Shown here: piece after piece, positions 1 to 8,993 of the stretch
How positions within the stretch are numbered: the first letter of the stretch is position 1
Layout of the letters: the number at the start of each line of letters is the position of its first letter
Assembly (NCBI RefSeq): GCF_003075095.1
Contig: NZ_QCZF01000002.1
Coordinates: 310,001 to 374,000, forward strand
Source of the DNA: Blastococcus litoris
GTDB lineage: Bacteria; Actinomycetota; Actinomycetes; Mycobacteriales; Geodermatophilaceae
Length of the DNA: 64,000 nt
Reading direction: 5' to 3'
Program-made: the position numbers and the translations under genes
Notes under the pieces: model-generated
The model's database searches: none
Seen by the model: the letters and a program-made list of their open reading frames with translations, nothing else
Told to the model about the DNA's origin: nothing

Positions 1-221
1 GCCCTGGGCTTCCGCGTCTGACACCCTCATCGCATGCCGACTGCATGGATGAGGCGGGAGTCCACTCCGAGGCCGTGAGACCGGGAGTGCAGGACTGCCG
101 CACTCAGCCGGGTCACGGCAGGCGCGGTCACCGTCCGGAGCAGCCCGTCGAGCGATACGCACCGGTCAACGGACGCACGTCGACGGCTTTATGGTCGTCA
201 AGCGGGGTCTGAACCGCGGTC
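1..221. other. Left edge, no gene recognised
   Basis: I see no convincing gene here. An imperfect inverted repeat (26-53, CTCAT ... GATGAG) is present, but its function is unclear. Confidence 0.4.
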
Positions 222-794
222 GTGCTCGTCTCGGGGGTGTTGGTCGTGGATTGGGGCTCTGTGCCGGACTGGCTGGCCGGTGGAGGGACGATCACCGCGC
301 TCGTGGCTCTGGGGGCGGAAGTGCGGCGGAACCGCCGAGCGAACGAGCAGCGCGGCCGGGAGGAGCGAGCCGCGGAAGCCCGTCGTCTCCAGGACGCGCG
401 CGAACAGCAAGCGCGCGGAGTGACGGCCTGGGTGGAGGCGACCCAGACGGAGGAGCGCGTCCAGAACGTGCACGTGGTGGTCGCCAATGCGACGGCATTC
501 GCAGTTTTCGACGTACGAGCTCGGCCGGAAGATCTGGGGCCACTGGAGGAGGCCGTCCTCCCCGTCGTGTCGCCCGGTCAGACCATGAGGACCAAGTCCT
601 GGCTGGCCGTCGAGGTCCCGGAGGGGTACTTCTTCCGCGCGTCGGTCACGTTCTCCGACGCCCATGGTGTCCGCTGGATACGGCAGGGCGCCGACGTCTA
701 CGAACTCACGTCTTCGCGATCCGAGCCCGCCGGCGGACGGCTGCCGGCTCAGACCTGGCTGAGCCACGTCGACAGCGTCGACCGGACGAAGTGA
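222..794 (+). CDS. Small membrane-anchored hypothetical protein
   Basis: I do not recognise the family. The 190-residue product begins with a short hydrophobic stretch (around residues 12-30), followed by a charged Arg/Glu-rich helical segment (about 32-65). A C-terminal half with alternating hydrophobic residues looks like a beta-sandwich facing one side of the membrane. The start is uncertain: GTG codons at 222 and 246 are in frame, and the run of G before 246 could serve as a ribosome site, so the mature start may be 246. Its 3' end overlaps by 46 bp the convergent end of the giant TPR/ATPase gene on the other strand, so the two genes share their terminal region. Codon use is less GC-biased than in most of the window, which fits an accessory gene. 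Confidence 0.6.
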   Translation: MLVSGVLVVDWGSVPDWLAGGGTITALVALGAEVRRNRRANEQRGREERAAEARRLQDAREQQARGVTAWVEATQTEERVQNVHVVVANATAFAVFDVRARPEDLGPLEEAVLPVVSPGQTMRTKSWLAVEVPEGYFFRASVTFSDAHGVRWIRQGADVYELTSSRSEPAGGRLPAQTWLSHVDSVDRTK

Positions 795-3700
795 AGGGCC
801 GGACGTTCGTCCTCGTCGGGGGCCAGCATGCGCGACATCATGCGGCGCAGGTCGTTGTCGACGCCCAGTTGTACGAGTTGGCGTACAGGCGAGCTCGTGT
901 CCGCGCAGCCGGAAGCTGACAACGGGTAGGGGTGCTCTCCATGCGGGTCGAGGGCCGCATACATGATCGCACCGAGGGCGAATACGTCGTCGGCGTGCTT
1001 GTGCGTGCCACCTGCCAGCCAGCGCTCGGCCTGGGCTTGCGGCCGAAAGCCGTTGGGGCGGAACGCCGTCCAGGGAGTCCGTCGACCTCTGCTGCCGTAG
1101 ACCCAGTCGGCGAGGAACACGCCAGAGCTGCCGCGGTCGATCACGTTCTCCGGCGTGAGATTCCCGTGGACCCAGCCGTCGCGCTCCTCCGCCTCGACGA
1201 GTACCGACAGAGCCTGTTGCGCGAGACGGACCACGCGATGGGTGTCCCGTGCCTCCCACTCCTGCGCCCGGTGGGCAGCTCCCTCGGACAGCCGCCGTCC
1301 TGCGCAGTGCAGGACGATGGCCCAGCGGTCGACGCGCTCCACGAACATGCCGACGGACGACGTCTGCGGGTCGTGGCCGACGGGGACGGCGTCGGTCAGC
1401 CCTTCGTCCCCCGGTCCACCGCTGGGACGCAGGTTACGGGCCTGGTAGATGACGGAGTCGCGCTCGAGGCCGATGCTCTCGCCGAACTCGTCGACGTCGT
1501 TGCGGATGATGCGAAAGCCCCGGTCGCGCAGGGCGGCGAAGTCCCGGCGGTCTTCGAGAGCGGCTCGCCTCATCTCCAAGTGCAGGGAGTTCTCGACGAG
1601 CCACCGGCGGAGGAGGCCGTTCGCCACCGTGACCGCGCCGTCGGCGCTGGACTGCAGGAGCCCGAGGCGGACGAACCGGTTGATCCCCTCCTCGTAGTCC
1701 GTACCGACGAGGTCGATGAGCTCGCGCATCGTGAGCCCATCGCCGTCCTCGTCGTCGGAGCCGTACACCGAGGCCAGATTCGCGAGCACTCGCTCCTGGT
1801 ACTCGTGCTCGCGTTCCCGGCCGAGCAGATGCTCCACGACCGTGCGTCCGCGGCGCACCAGCGCGTCGGCCGCCTGCGCCACGATGTCGGAGGAGACGAG
1901 CCTCCGCCGTCGTTCGTTGAGGACGCGGGCGACCTCGGCTCCCAACAGGTGCACGTGGTTCGGGTATCCGGCGGTCAAGTCCCAGAAGGCTTGGTGCGCG
2001 CTGGCCAGTACATAAGCTCGGCCGCCCGGAGCCCCGAATCCGCGTGACACCAGTTCACGGGTATCGGCCTGGGAGAGGAAGCCGACGAGGTGCTCGGTGA
2101 TCTCCGCCGCGATATTGGTGTCCGCGAGACGGTCGCGCACGCTACGGAACGAGCAGGAACCGAGCAGCAGCAATCGCAGCGGATTGTCAGCATCCCCGTT
2201 GATGCTCCGCAAGGCACCTGCCACTGACGCCAGCGAGTCCACGGTGTCGGCATCGCTCTCGATCACCGCGTCGAGGAGGACCTGGACCTCATCGATGGCC
2301 AGGACGACCCCGGCCTCCCGCACCGCCTCGGGCAGCTGCCGCCTCACCCAGGAGGACAGAGCAGCCACCGATCGCCAGTCGTCCGGTCCCGGCCGCTGCA
2401 CACCCCATCCGCTGATCTCGCTCTCGAAGTACACCGCCTCGGCGATGTGCGCGAGCAGCCCGTGACTTCCGCGGAAGGTGTCGCCATCGAACACCACGAA
2501 CCGCGGTCCCGAGGGTTCGCCGCGGGAGAGATGGCGGCAGCGGTGGACGAGTGATGTCTTGCCAACCTGACGAGGGCCCCCGACGAACATGATCTGTGCC
2601 CGCTGGCCGTAGTGGTCGGTGATCGCGGAGATGTCGCGTTCGCGTCCGACGAACAGCCCCTCGGGGACGGGTTGCGTCGGAGCGAAGGGCACCACGAGCG
2701 TTTCGGGTTGACCGATCGACCGTCCCCGTGGCCGCTTGCGGCCGGCGCGCGCCCGAGCCATGCCGCGGCGCCCGTCCTTGTCGGTGTAGCGCACCATGAT
2801 CGTCGGAGAACGGAGATCGCCGCCCAAGTCCTGCGCTGCGAACTCGATGGGGACGAGCTCCTCCTCGCCTCCGGCCAGATCACGCACCGGGACCGTCTGC
2901 TTGCCGATGGAACAGACGATGCCGGTCAGCGGTCGACGGGCGGCCAAACGCAGGAGGACTTCGACAGAGCCGTCCTGGGTGAGCCCGACGTACACCTGTT
3001 CCGGCTGCATCAGCCCGAACTTCGCGGGCAAGGGATCGCGGTTGGCATTGAGCGCCGACAGGAAGTTGCGAGCTTCCTCGGAGTTCGGCGACAGGGCCAG
3101 CGCGTCTACGGCCCGCTGTGTCGCCTCCGGTAGGTGACCGAGGAGGTAGTGCAGCTTCGCCTGCGCCAGCACTACCTGCGCGTTCTCGCTGGAGGCGGTC
3201 AACATCTCGAGGGCCCGGGTCTCTCTCCCCGCCGCCGCAGCGACCGGGACCAGTCCAAGGGTCTCGGTCCCGTTGAAGGGCCGTTCGCGGACAAGTCGTT
3301 CCAGGACATCGAACGCCTCGTGAGCCTCGTCCGCGTCGGCGAGCAGCCTCGCGTGCATGAACCAGGAGGCCCGCCCCGCCGCCGGCAGGTTGTCGAGCGC
3401 CAGCCGGCTGTGCTGCACGGCCCGCTCAGGTGCGAGCTCGCCGTTCTCGACGGCATCTCTCAGCCGTTTGACGAGAGTGCCGTAGGACGCATGGTCGACG
3501 GGCAGCGCGTCGAGCGCCATGACGGCGGTGAGTTCACGGACGTCGCGTTGACCCGGGCGAGCGGGGGGGCGCAGGCCGACGTGACTGAGGACGCTGTTGC
3601 GCGCCTGTGCTTGCGCTTCTCCGAGTGCACTCGAGTTGACCCGTTCGGCGTAGAGGAACCACTCCGCAGCGGCGTCGTACTGGCCGATGTTGGTCAGTGC

Positions 3701-6700
3701 TGTAGCAACGTTCCACGCAATCGTGACGTGCGGGTACAGACCCTCCTCGTGCGCACGGTACAGCTGCAGTGCTTCTACTGGGCGCTTGTCCAGGACCAGC
3801 CAGCCCAAGGCGAGTCCGAAGACCACCGGGTTCCTTTCCTGCGCAACAGCCACGAGCGCGTCGGCGATGTCGCCAGGAGCTCCGTCCCGGGCGTTGCTGG
3901 AGAGGACCGCATCGGTGAGCGCCCGCGGCGCCGAGCGCGGGAGCGACATCCGGGCGATGAATGGCTCCGGAATCGTCACCGGAGCCAGCGGCCGCACGTC
4001 GATCGGGGGTGTGGTCGGGAACTCCTGCCGGCGCAGCGCGGACGCCTCGTCCGCGTCCCCACACTCGCGGAGGATGCGTTGCAGCTCGAAGACGACCCGA
4101 CCGCGGGTGTGCTCGGGCAGAGACGGTAGCGCCGCGCGGAGCAAGGCCCGGGCGTCTGGCTCGACCGGCACCGGCTGGCCGATCGACCGGTCGTGCAGGT
4201 ATGCGGCCAGCTGCACCAGGGCGACGGGATCGCCGGCGGCGACCATGACCTCGAAGATGCGACGGCGGCCGGCCGAGGACTCGAGCCGGTTCCTGCTGTC
4301 GACCAGCGCCTCCACGAATGCCCTGGCGACCCAGGACGCGTTGGGCTGCACCGTCGCCAACGTCTCGGCGAGCGTCAGCACCTCCCCGCGGTCCAGGTGC
4401 TGACGCACCGCGCGGATGAAGTCCTGGCGGTCGAGGTTGCCGCCGCTGAGCAAGCGGTTGACGACGTCGGGCTGGATGTTGGGTCCGCGAAGCAGGGTGG
4501 CCGCGCGCCGGTCCTGAGCCGCGAGTTCGCTCGCCTGGTCGTGCAGCCGGGCGAAGTCCGCGCTCGTGTCGGATGCACGGGAATCGAGCTCGTGGGCCCG
4601 GGTCAGGGCGTGCAGCGCGAGCCGCGGCTGAGCGCACGACACACCCACCCGAGCCGTCTCCAGATAGTGCTTCCACGTGGCGGCGCCGAGACGATCCAGC
4701 TCTCCCACGAGTGTCTCGGCGGCCCGCCAGTCACCCGTCGTGCGCAAGATGCGGAGCAGCAGGAACGCGCCGGGGGACTTCGGCTGGGTCTGGAGAAGAG
4801 CGCGGAGGCGAGTGATGGCTCCGGGGGCGTCCCCGGCTTCGAACTGCTGGCGGGCCAGCTGGACGACCTCCGGCGTACCCGGTCGCTGCGCTGCTACGAG
4901 CGTCCCTGTGGGAGGGCCGGCCGGCTCGACGGCCTGCGGGCTGTCCCTCACCAAGGCACGGCGTTCGAGGTACCGCCCGCACTCTTCGGCCTGCACCGGG
5001 CGCGGGGTGGGTTGCCTCTCCAGGAAGGCACGCAAGAGATCCTCGGCGCGCGCGTGGTCGCCGGTGCGCTCGCACGCGACAGCCCCGTTCCACAGCGCGA
5101 GGGGAGGCAGCGCGGCGATCGTCTCCGCCGGGAGGGAACCAACGATTTCGTGGACCCGCTGCCCGTGACCGGCGCGGAGCAGATACGCGAATGCCCAGGT
5201 GTGTCCTCCGGGCAGGCCTTCGCCCACCAGAGCCAGGCAGGCGTCTGCCGCTGCCAGCAGGTCCCCGTCGTTGGCAAGCTTCCGCGCGGCCGCGACCGCG
5301 TCCTTGAACCGCGGGGCGACCGGCGCGGTCGGCAGAAGTTCGTGCAGGCAGTAGCCGTCGTCGGACGGTGGGAGCAGAGCAGGCCGGCTGAGCTCGGCAC
5401 CCAGCTCCACCCCTATCTCCGCGCCCCGCGGGACTTCCGTCGCCGTGACCGGGCCGTCGGCCGATCGGACGAGATCGTCCAATTGGGGCACCTCGCGCCG
5501 AGCCTCGTCGATCTCCGACGGCGAACCGTTGGCGAGGATGCGGTCGGCGACGGCCTTACGGGCCACAGGGTCCGGTGACTCGCGGATGATGCCGAGCCAC
5601 AGGCGCCAGCGATCACGCCACGGTGTGGCGCTGTCGTCGGCATCGGCTGGGGGAGCTGCACGTGGGCCTGCTCCGGCCGGACCCGTGGCGCTGCCGCGGG
5701 CAGGCGCGGATGCGTTCCCCGACGGTTGCCGCTCGGCCTGCGGGGCGGAGCTCGCCCCCTCCGCGTCGAGCAGTTCGGACAGCGAACCCACGAGCAGGGT
5801 GGCGCCGTCGACGTCCTCGGCGTCGAGCCTGTCGTCGAGCGCGGCGAGCAGGCGCTGCACCCGTTCGTCCGTGCCGGAGTTCACCGCCCGCTCGCGCAGG
5901 GCTGTCGATTGCGTCCGGAGCGTCCGTACGGCGGCCCCCCGTTGGACGGTCATCTCCGCTTCCCGGAGCCAGTCCTCGGCCTCGGCGACCATGCCCCAGG
6001 CAGCACTCTCCTGGACTTCGCCGAGCATGTCTCGCACGGTGGTGTCAGCCAAAGGGGAGCTGAGGAGGTCAGCCGCCCGTTGGAGCAGGGCGCCGGTGGC
6101 GGGGGCATCGGCAGCGAGGCGTTCCCGAGCCCAGGCCGACAGCGGCGAGAGGACGGATGCGACCACCGCCAACGGGCCGCAGGTCCGCGTGTCCGGATTC
6201 CGGGCGTCGGCCAGGATCCTGGAGAGCAGCGCAGCATCGGGCAGGTCGTCGACGGCGTCGCTCGCGGCGGCCCCGACGACCGTCCGGAAGGTGGCGATCT
6301 CCGAGGCGGAGACACGCCGTGGCCGTGGCCCGTCGGGCAAGGCGCGCAAGGCCATGGCGGCGCGGGCGAGGGCGCGGGCGGACTCCTGGAGGTCAGCTGC
6401 ACGTCGCTCGATGGCCGGCCACCGGTTGCCGTTGCGCGGGACGGTCCGCTGCGGGTCGGCGCGCGCTGCGAGCGCGCCGGGATCCAGCTGCAGAAGGTCG
6501 TCCGCGTCCAGGTCCGCCCCGCTGTCGATCGCGCCCAGGAAGTGCTGCACGCTCTCGATGAGCAGCGCTTGATGCATGTCCGGTGATGCCGGGAGCGGTC
6601 GGTCGCCATGGCGCCGTAGTGCCTGCAGACGCGAGCTGTACTCCGCCTCGACCGCCAGCCGCGCCATGGTGCGGGGTTCAGCCTCACGCACGAGGCCGGT

Positions 6701-7078
6701 CAAGAAGGATTTCTCCTCGGCGGAGATCTGCTGCTGGACGAAGAAGTTGCCGGTCAGCGGGGCGCCGGTGTAGGCGAGGGCCCACCAGTCGACGGCCTGC
6801 TCGAGCCCAGGCACCTCTCTCGTCGAGCTCGACGTCGCCAGCAGCGCCGCCAGTTTGAGCTCGTCGACGGGCGCCGCGCCGTCGATCAGCCGATGGACGT
6901 GCAGGCCCCGCAGGCACAGGAGCAAGAAGGGTGCAGCGGACTCCAGGTCGGAGGCAGGCACAGTACGGCCGGCCACCAGGCCGTGGAGGACGTCAGCCAA
7001 CGTGGAAGCCAGACGCTCAGGGTCCGGCTCCCACTCCTGGTCCCCGACGAGTCGAGGGCCGTCCCCCTGGCGCGACAT
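749..7078 (-). CDS. Giant TPR - STAND-like ATPase - pseudokinase protein
   Basis: This 2109-residue cytoplasmic protein has three parts. Residues about 1-1400 are almost entirely helical, with TPR-like repeats clearest from about 580 to 1390. An AAA_16/STAND-type NTPase follows: an FVGRE entry motif at 1476-1480, Walker A GPRQVGKT at 1501-1508 and a Walker B Asp-Glu at 1596-1597. The C-terminus (about 1860-2109) is shaped like a Ser/Thr kinase. It keeps a PEN motif (1976-1978), a DFG-type Asp (ADW, D1991) and a DVFALG helix (D2031). The catalytic HRD loop reads HGN (1971-1973), the glycine loop near G1870 is degenerate and no VAIK lysine is seen, so it is probably catalytically dead. I chose the ATG at 7078 because the upstream GTG (7090) lies inside a TAGTGT -10 box. 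The architecture suggests a regulated scaffold or sensor ATPase, possibly in conflict or defence. That role is inference. Confidence 0.8.
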   Translation of the reverse strand: MSRQGDGPRLVGDQEWEPDPERLASTLADVLHGLVAGRTVPASDLESAAPFLLLCLRGLHVHRLIDGAAPVDELKLAALLATSSSTREVPGLEQAVDWWALAYTGAPLTGNFFVQQQISAEEKSFLTGLVREAEPRTMARLAVEAEYSSRLQALRRHGDRPLPASPDMHQALLIESVQHFLGAIDSGADLDADDLLQLDPGALAARADPQRTVPRNGNRWPAIERRAADLQESARALARAAMALRALPDGPRPRRVSASEIATFRTVVGAAASDAVDDLPDAALLSRILADARNPDTRTCGPLAVVASVLSPLSAWARERLAADAPATGALLQRAADLLSSPLADTTVRDMLGEVQESAAWGMVAEAEDWLREAEMTVQRGAAVRTLRTQSTALRERAVNSGTDERVQRLLAALDDRLDAEDVDGATLLVGSLSELLDAEGASSAPQAERQPSGNASAPARGSATGPAGAGPRAAPPADADDSATPWRDRWRLWLGIIRESPDPVARKAVADRILANGSPSEIDEARREVPQLDDLVRSADGPVTATEVPRGAEIGVELGAELSRPALLPPSDDGYCLHELLPTAPVAPRFKDAVAAARKLANDGDLLAAADACLALVGEGLPGGHTWAFAYLLRAGHGQRVHEIVGSLPAETIAALPPLALWNGAVACERTGDHARAEDLLRAFLERQPTPRPVQAEECGRYLERRALVRDSPQAVEPAGPPTGTLVAAQRPGTPEVVQLARQQFEAGDAPGAITRLRALLQTQPKSPGAFLLLRILRTTGDWRAAETLVGELDRLGAATWKHYLETARVGVSCAQPRLALHALTRAHELDSRASDTSADFARLHDQASELAAQDRRAATLLRGPNIQPDVVNRLLSGGNLDRQDFIRAVRQHLDRGEVLTLAETLATVQPNASWVARAFVEALVDSRNRLESSAGRRRIFEVMVAAGDPVALVQLAAYLHDRSIGQPVPVEPDARALLRAALPSLPEHTRGRVVFELQRILRECGDADEASALRRQEFPTTPPIDVRPLAPVTIPEPFIARMSLPRSAPRALTDAVLSSNARDGAPGDIADALVAVAQERNPVVFGLALGWLVLDKRPVEALQLYRAHEEGLYPHVTIAWNVATALTNIGQYDAAAEWFLYAERVNSSALGEAQAQARNSVLSHVGLRPPARPGQRDVRELTAVMALDALPVDHASYGTLVKRLRDAVENGELAPERAVQHSRLALDNLPAAGRASWFMHARLLADADEAHEAFDVLERLVRERPFNGTETLGLVPVAAAAGRETRALEMLTASSENAQVVLAQAKLHYLLGHLPEATQRAVDALALSPNSEEARNFLSALNANRDPLPAKFGLMQPEQVYVGLTQDGSVEVLLRLAARRPLTGIVCSIGKQTVPVRDLAGGEEELVPIEFAAQDLGGDLRSPTIMVRYTDKDGRRGMARARAGRKRPRGRSIGQPETLVVPFAPTQPVPEGLFVGRERDISAITDHYGQRAQIMFVGGPRQVGKTSLVHRCRHLSRGEPSGPRFVVFDGDTFRGSHGLLAHIAEAVYFESEISGWGVQRPGPDDWRSVAALSSWVRRQLPEAVREAGVVLAIDEVQVLLDAVIESDADTVDSLASVAGALRSINGDADNPLRLLLLGSCSFRSVRDRLADTNIAAEITEHLVGFLSQADTRELVSRGFGAPGGRAYVLASAHQAFWDLTAGYPNHVHLLGAEVARVLNERRRRLVSSDIVAQAADALVRRGRTVVEHLLGREREHEYQERVLANLASVYGSDDEDGDGLTMRELIDLVGTDYEEGINRFVRLGLLQSSADGAVTVANGLLRRWLVENSLHLEMRRAALEDRRDFAALRDRGFRIIRNDVDEFGESIGLERDSVIYQARNLRPSGGPGDEGLTDAVPVGHDPQTSSVGMFVERVDRWAIVLHCAGRRLSEGAAHRAQEWEARDTHRVVRLAQQALSVLVEAEERDGWVHGNLTPENVIDRGSSGVFLADWVYGSRGRRTPWTAFRPNGFRPQAQAERWLAGGTHKHADDVFALGAIMYAALDPHGEHPYPLSASGCADTSSPVRQLVQLGVDNDLRRMMSRMLAPDEDERPALHFVRSTLSTWLSQV

Positions 7079-7086
7079 CGCTGAGG

Positions 7087-7092
7087 ACACTA
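7087..7092 (-). promoter_or_regulatory. -10 box for a leaderless giant-gene transcript
   Basis: TAGTGT on the minus strand ends 8 nt before the ATG at 7078. This matches the TANNNT box of actinobacterial leaderless promoters and argues against the GTG at 7090 as the start. Confidence 0.45.
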
Positions 7093-7145
7093 GCCCGCTT
7101 CTGATGCCCCGGAACGCTCGTCGCGGCGAGTCGCGGCGGGGCGGC

Positions 7146-8954
7146 TCAACGCAGCTGCGCCACTTTCAGCCCGAACCCGGCGACCGGACGGCGCTCCCGC
7201 CGCATCCCGAGCGCCAGCAGCGCGCAGCCCACGACGAGCGCCGTGCCCAGCGGCCAGGGCAGCGCGCGCACGGTGAAGCCGAGCCCGAGGAAGAGCACCG
7301 TCCCGGCGCCGACCACCAGCGGCGCGCGCACGCCGGTGCGGGCCCCGGCCACCAGGACCGCCGCGGCGGCCAGCAGCACCCACACCGCCCGGTCGCCGTC
7401 CGACGTCGTCACGGCCAGGACGGCCGACGGCAGCGCGGCGGTGAGCAGGCCGGGTCCCCACGCGGGCCAGGACGGTCCGTCCAGGAGGCGCGGCCCGGCC
7501 GCGACCAGGAGCCCGATCGCCGCCGGCAGCGAGTACCACTCGACCGCGGCCAGGCCGGCGGCCGCGGCGAAGAACCATCCGGCGGCCACCAGTTGCACCG
7601 CCCCGCCCCGCCAGGCGGTCGCCGACGTCGGGTGCAGCGGATCGCCGGGGACGTGCGTGCGCCACGCCCAGGTGAGGGTGACGACGCCCTGGACGGCGAG
7701 CAGCACCGCCAGCGTCGTCCGGTGGTGCTCGACGCGCAGCAGCGTCGCCGCGGCCAGCGAGCAGAGCGCGGCCGCGCGCGCCGTCGCACTGCGGGACGAG
7801 GCGTCGAGGCCCGCGCCGACCGTCATCGCCACGCAGTAGAGGACCGTCAGCAGCACGCCAACGGCGACCGGGCCGAGCAGCCCGTCGGGCAGGGCCAGCA
7901 GAGCAGCGCCGGCCAGGCAGCCGATCGCCGTCGGCAGGGCCACGGGCCGGTCGGCGGGACGTCTCGCGGCGACCAGCACCGTGGGGAGCGCGGTGAGCAG
8001 GAGCAGCAGGCTCAGCTCCGACCACCGCTCGCGGCCGACCAGCTGCACGATGGAGAACAGCGCCATCACGGTGCCGGCCGACACGGCGACCGGGAGGATA
8101 AGCCCGCGTCGCCAGCCGGTGAGGACGGCCGCCGCCGTGTTCGCCAACAGGACACCGGCGTACCCGGTGAGGGTCATCGCGAGGGTCCCCAGCGACGAGA
8201 ACGCCCCGGTCACCGCAGCCCCCGCGACGAAGCCGGCGAGGACCGGGACGGCGACCGGTGGACCGGTGAGGGGTTCGAGCTCCGCGCGGAGCCGGGCGAC
8301 CAGGAGGCCCGCGGCAGCAGCGACCATCAGGACGGCGGACAGCCACCGCTCCGCGCCGACTCCGTTCCACGCCGTGGACGACCCCCCGACGACCCCGGCC
8401 GCCCACCACGGCGCCGTGGTCACGAGCGCGACCTGCGCGACGACCCGGCGTGCGAACAGGGCGATCCCCAACCCGGCCAGCGCGACAGCGAGCAGGACCG
8501 CGGTCTCCAGGGCCTCGGGGACCACGTCGAAGGCACGGAGGACGGCCAGCTGCCCAGCGGCCCACGATGCCAGCGGCCAGCTCGCGGTGGTGGGCGCCAC
8601 CCGGTGCAGGCCGAGGAAGCCCGCGGCCAGGAGGGCGGCCCAGCCGGGTGCGCCCCCGAGCACCGGTGCGCCCAGGTCGGAGCCGGCGAGAGCGAGGCCG
8701 GCGGTCGACGCGGCCAGCGTCTCCTCGGAGCTGCGCAGGCCCGTCCGCGCTGCCCGCACGGAGAACCAGGCGGTCGAGGCTGCCAGCGCCAGCAGCAGCA
8801 CGCGGACGGGACCACCGCCGTACGCGGAGGCGACCGCCGCACCCGCGCTGACCAGCAGCACGGCTCCCACGCCGAGCAGGACCTGGGGCGGCCGCGCGCG
8901 GTAGGGCAGGGGAGGCAGCGGCGCCGTCCCGACCGTCCGGTCCACGCTGGTCAC
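7146..8954 (-). CDS. Polytopic integral membrane protein, paralogue of the next gene upstream
   Basis: This 602-residue protein is almost wholly hydrophobic, with roughly 15-20 predicted membrane segments broken by short Arg/Pro loops. No transporter or enzyme motif is visible. Near its N-terminus a PPQVLLGVGAVLLV segment, followed by an Arg-rich turn and a GLRSSEETLA motif, aligns with PQEVLLGLGALLVV and GLRATEEALA in the neighbouring 696-residue protein. The two are therefore tandem paralogues. The GTG start is preceded by TACCGT 6 nt upstream, which suggests its own leaderless promoter rather than strict dependence on the upstream gene. The giant TPR gene follows 67 bp downstream on the same strand. 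The function is unknown; families of this look occur in actinomycetes as uncharacterised permease-like proteins. Confidence 0.75.
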   Translation of the reverse strand: MTSVDRTVGTAPLPPLPYRARPPQVLLGVGAVLLVSAGAAVASAYGGGPVRVLLLALAASTAWFSVRAARTGLRSSEETLAASTAGLALAGSDLGAPVLGGAPGWAALLAAGFLGLHRVAPTTASWPLASWAAGQLAVLRAFDVVPEALETAVLLAVALAGLGIALFARRVVAQVALVTTAPWWAAGVVGGSSTAWNGVGAERWLSAVLMVAAAAGLLVARLRAELEPLTGPPVAVPVLAGFVAGAAVTGAFSSLGTLAMTLTGYAGVLLANTAAAVLTGWRRGLILPVAVSAGTVMALFSIVQLVGRERWSELSLLLLLTALPTVLVAARRPADRPVALPTAIGCLAGAALLALPDGLLGPVAVGVLLTVLYCVAMTVGAGLDASSRSATARAAALCSLAAATLLRVEHHRTTLAVLLAVQGVVTLTWAWRTHVPGDPLHPTSATAWRGGAVQLVAAGWFFAAAAGLAAVEWYSLPAAIGLLVAAGPRLLDGPSWPAWGPGLLTAALPSAVLAVTTSDGDRAVWVLLAAAAVLVAGARTGVRAPLVVGAGTVLFLGLGFTVRALPWPLGTALVVGCALLALGMRRERRPVAGFGLKVAQLR

Positions 8955-8960
8955 CTGGTC

Positions 8961-8966
8961 ACGGTA
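8961..8966 (-). promoter_or_regulatory. -10 box, leaderless promoter of the 602-residue membrane protein
   Basis: TACCGT lies 6 nt before the GTG at 8954, the leaderless spacing seen repeatedly in this window. Confidence 0.4.
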
Positions 8967-8993
8967 GGGCGGGCGGCGCAGCGTGGCACCCGC

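Noticed and set aside
26-53. Possible tRNA arm or attachment-like repeat at the left edge
   Set aside because: The inverted repeat is imperfect and short; no acceptor stem, anticodon arm or CCA is present.
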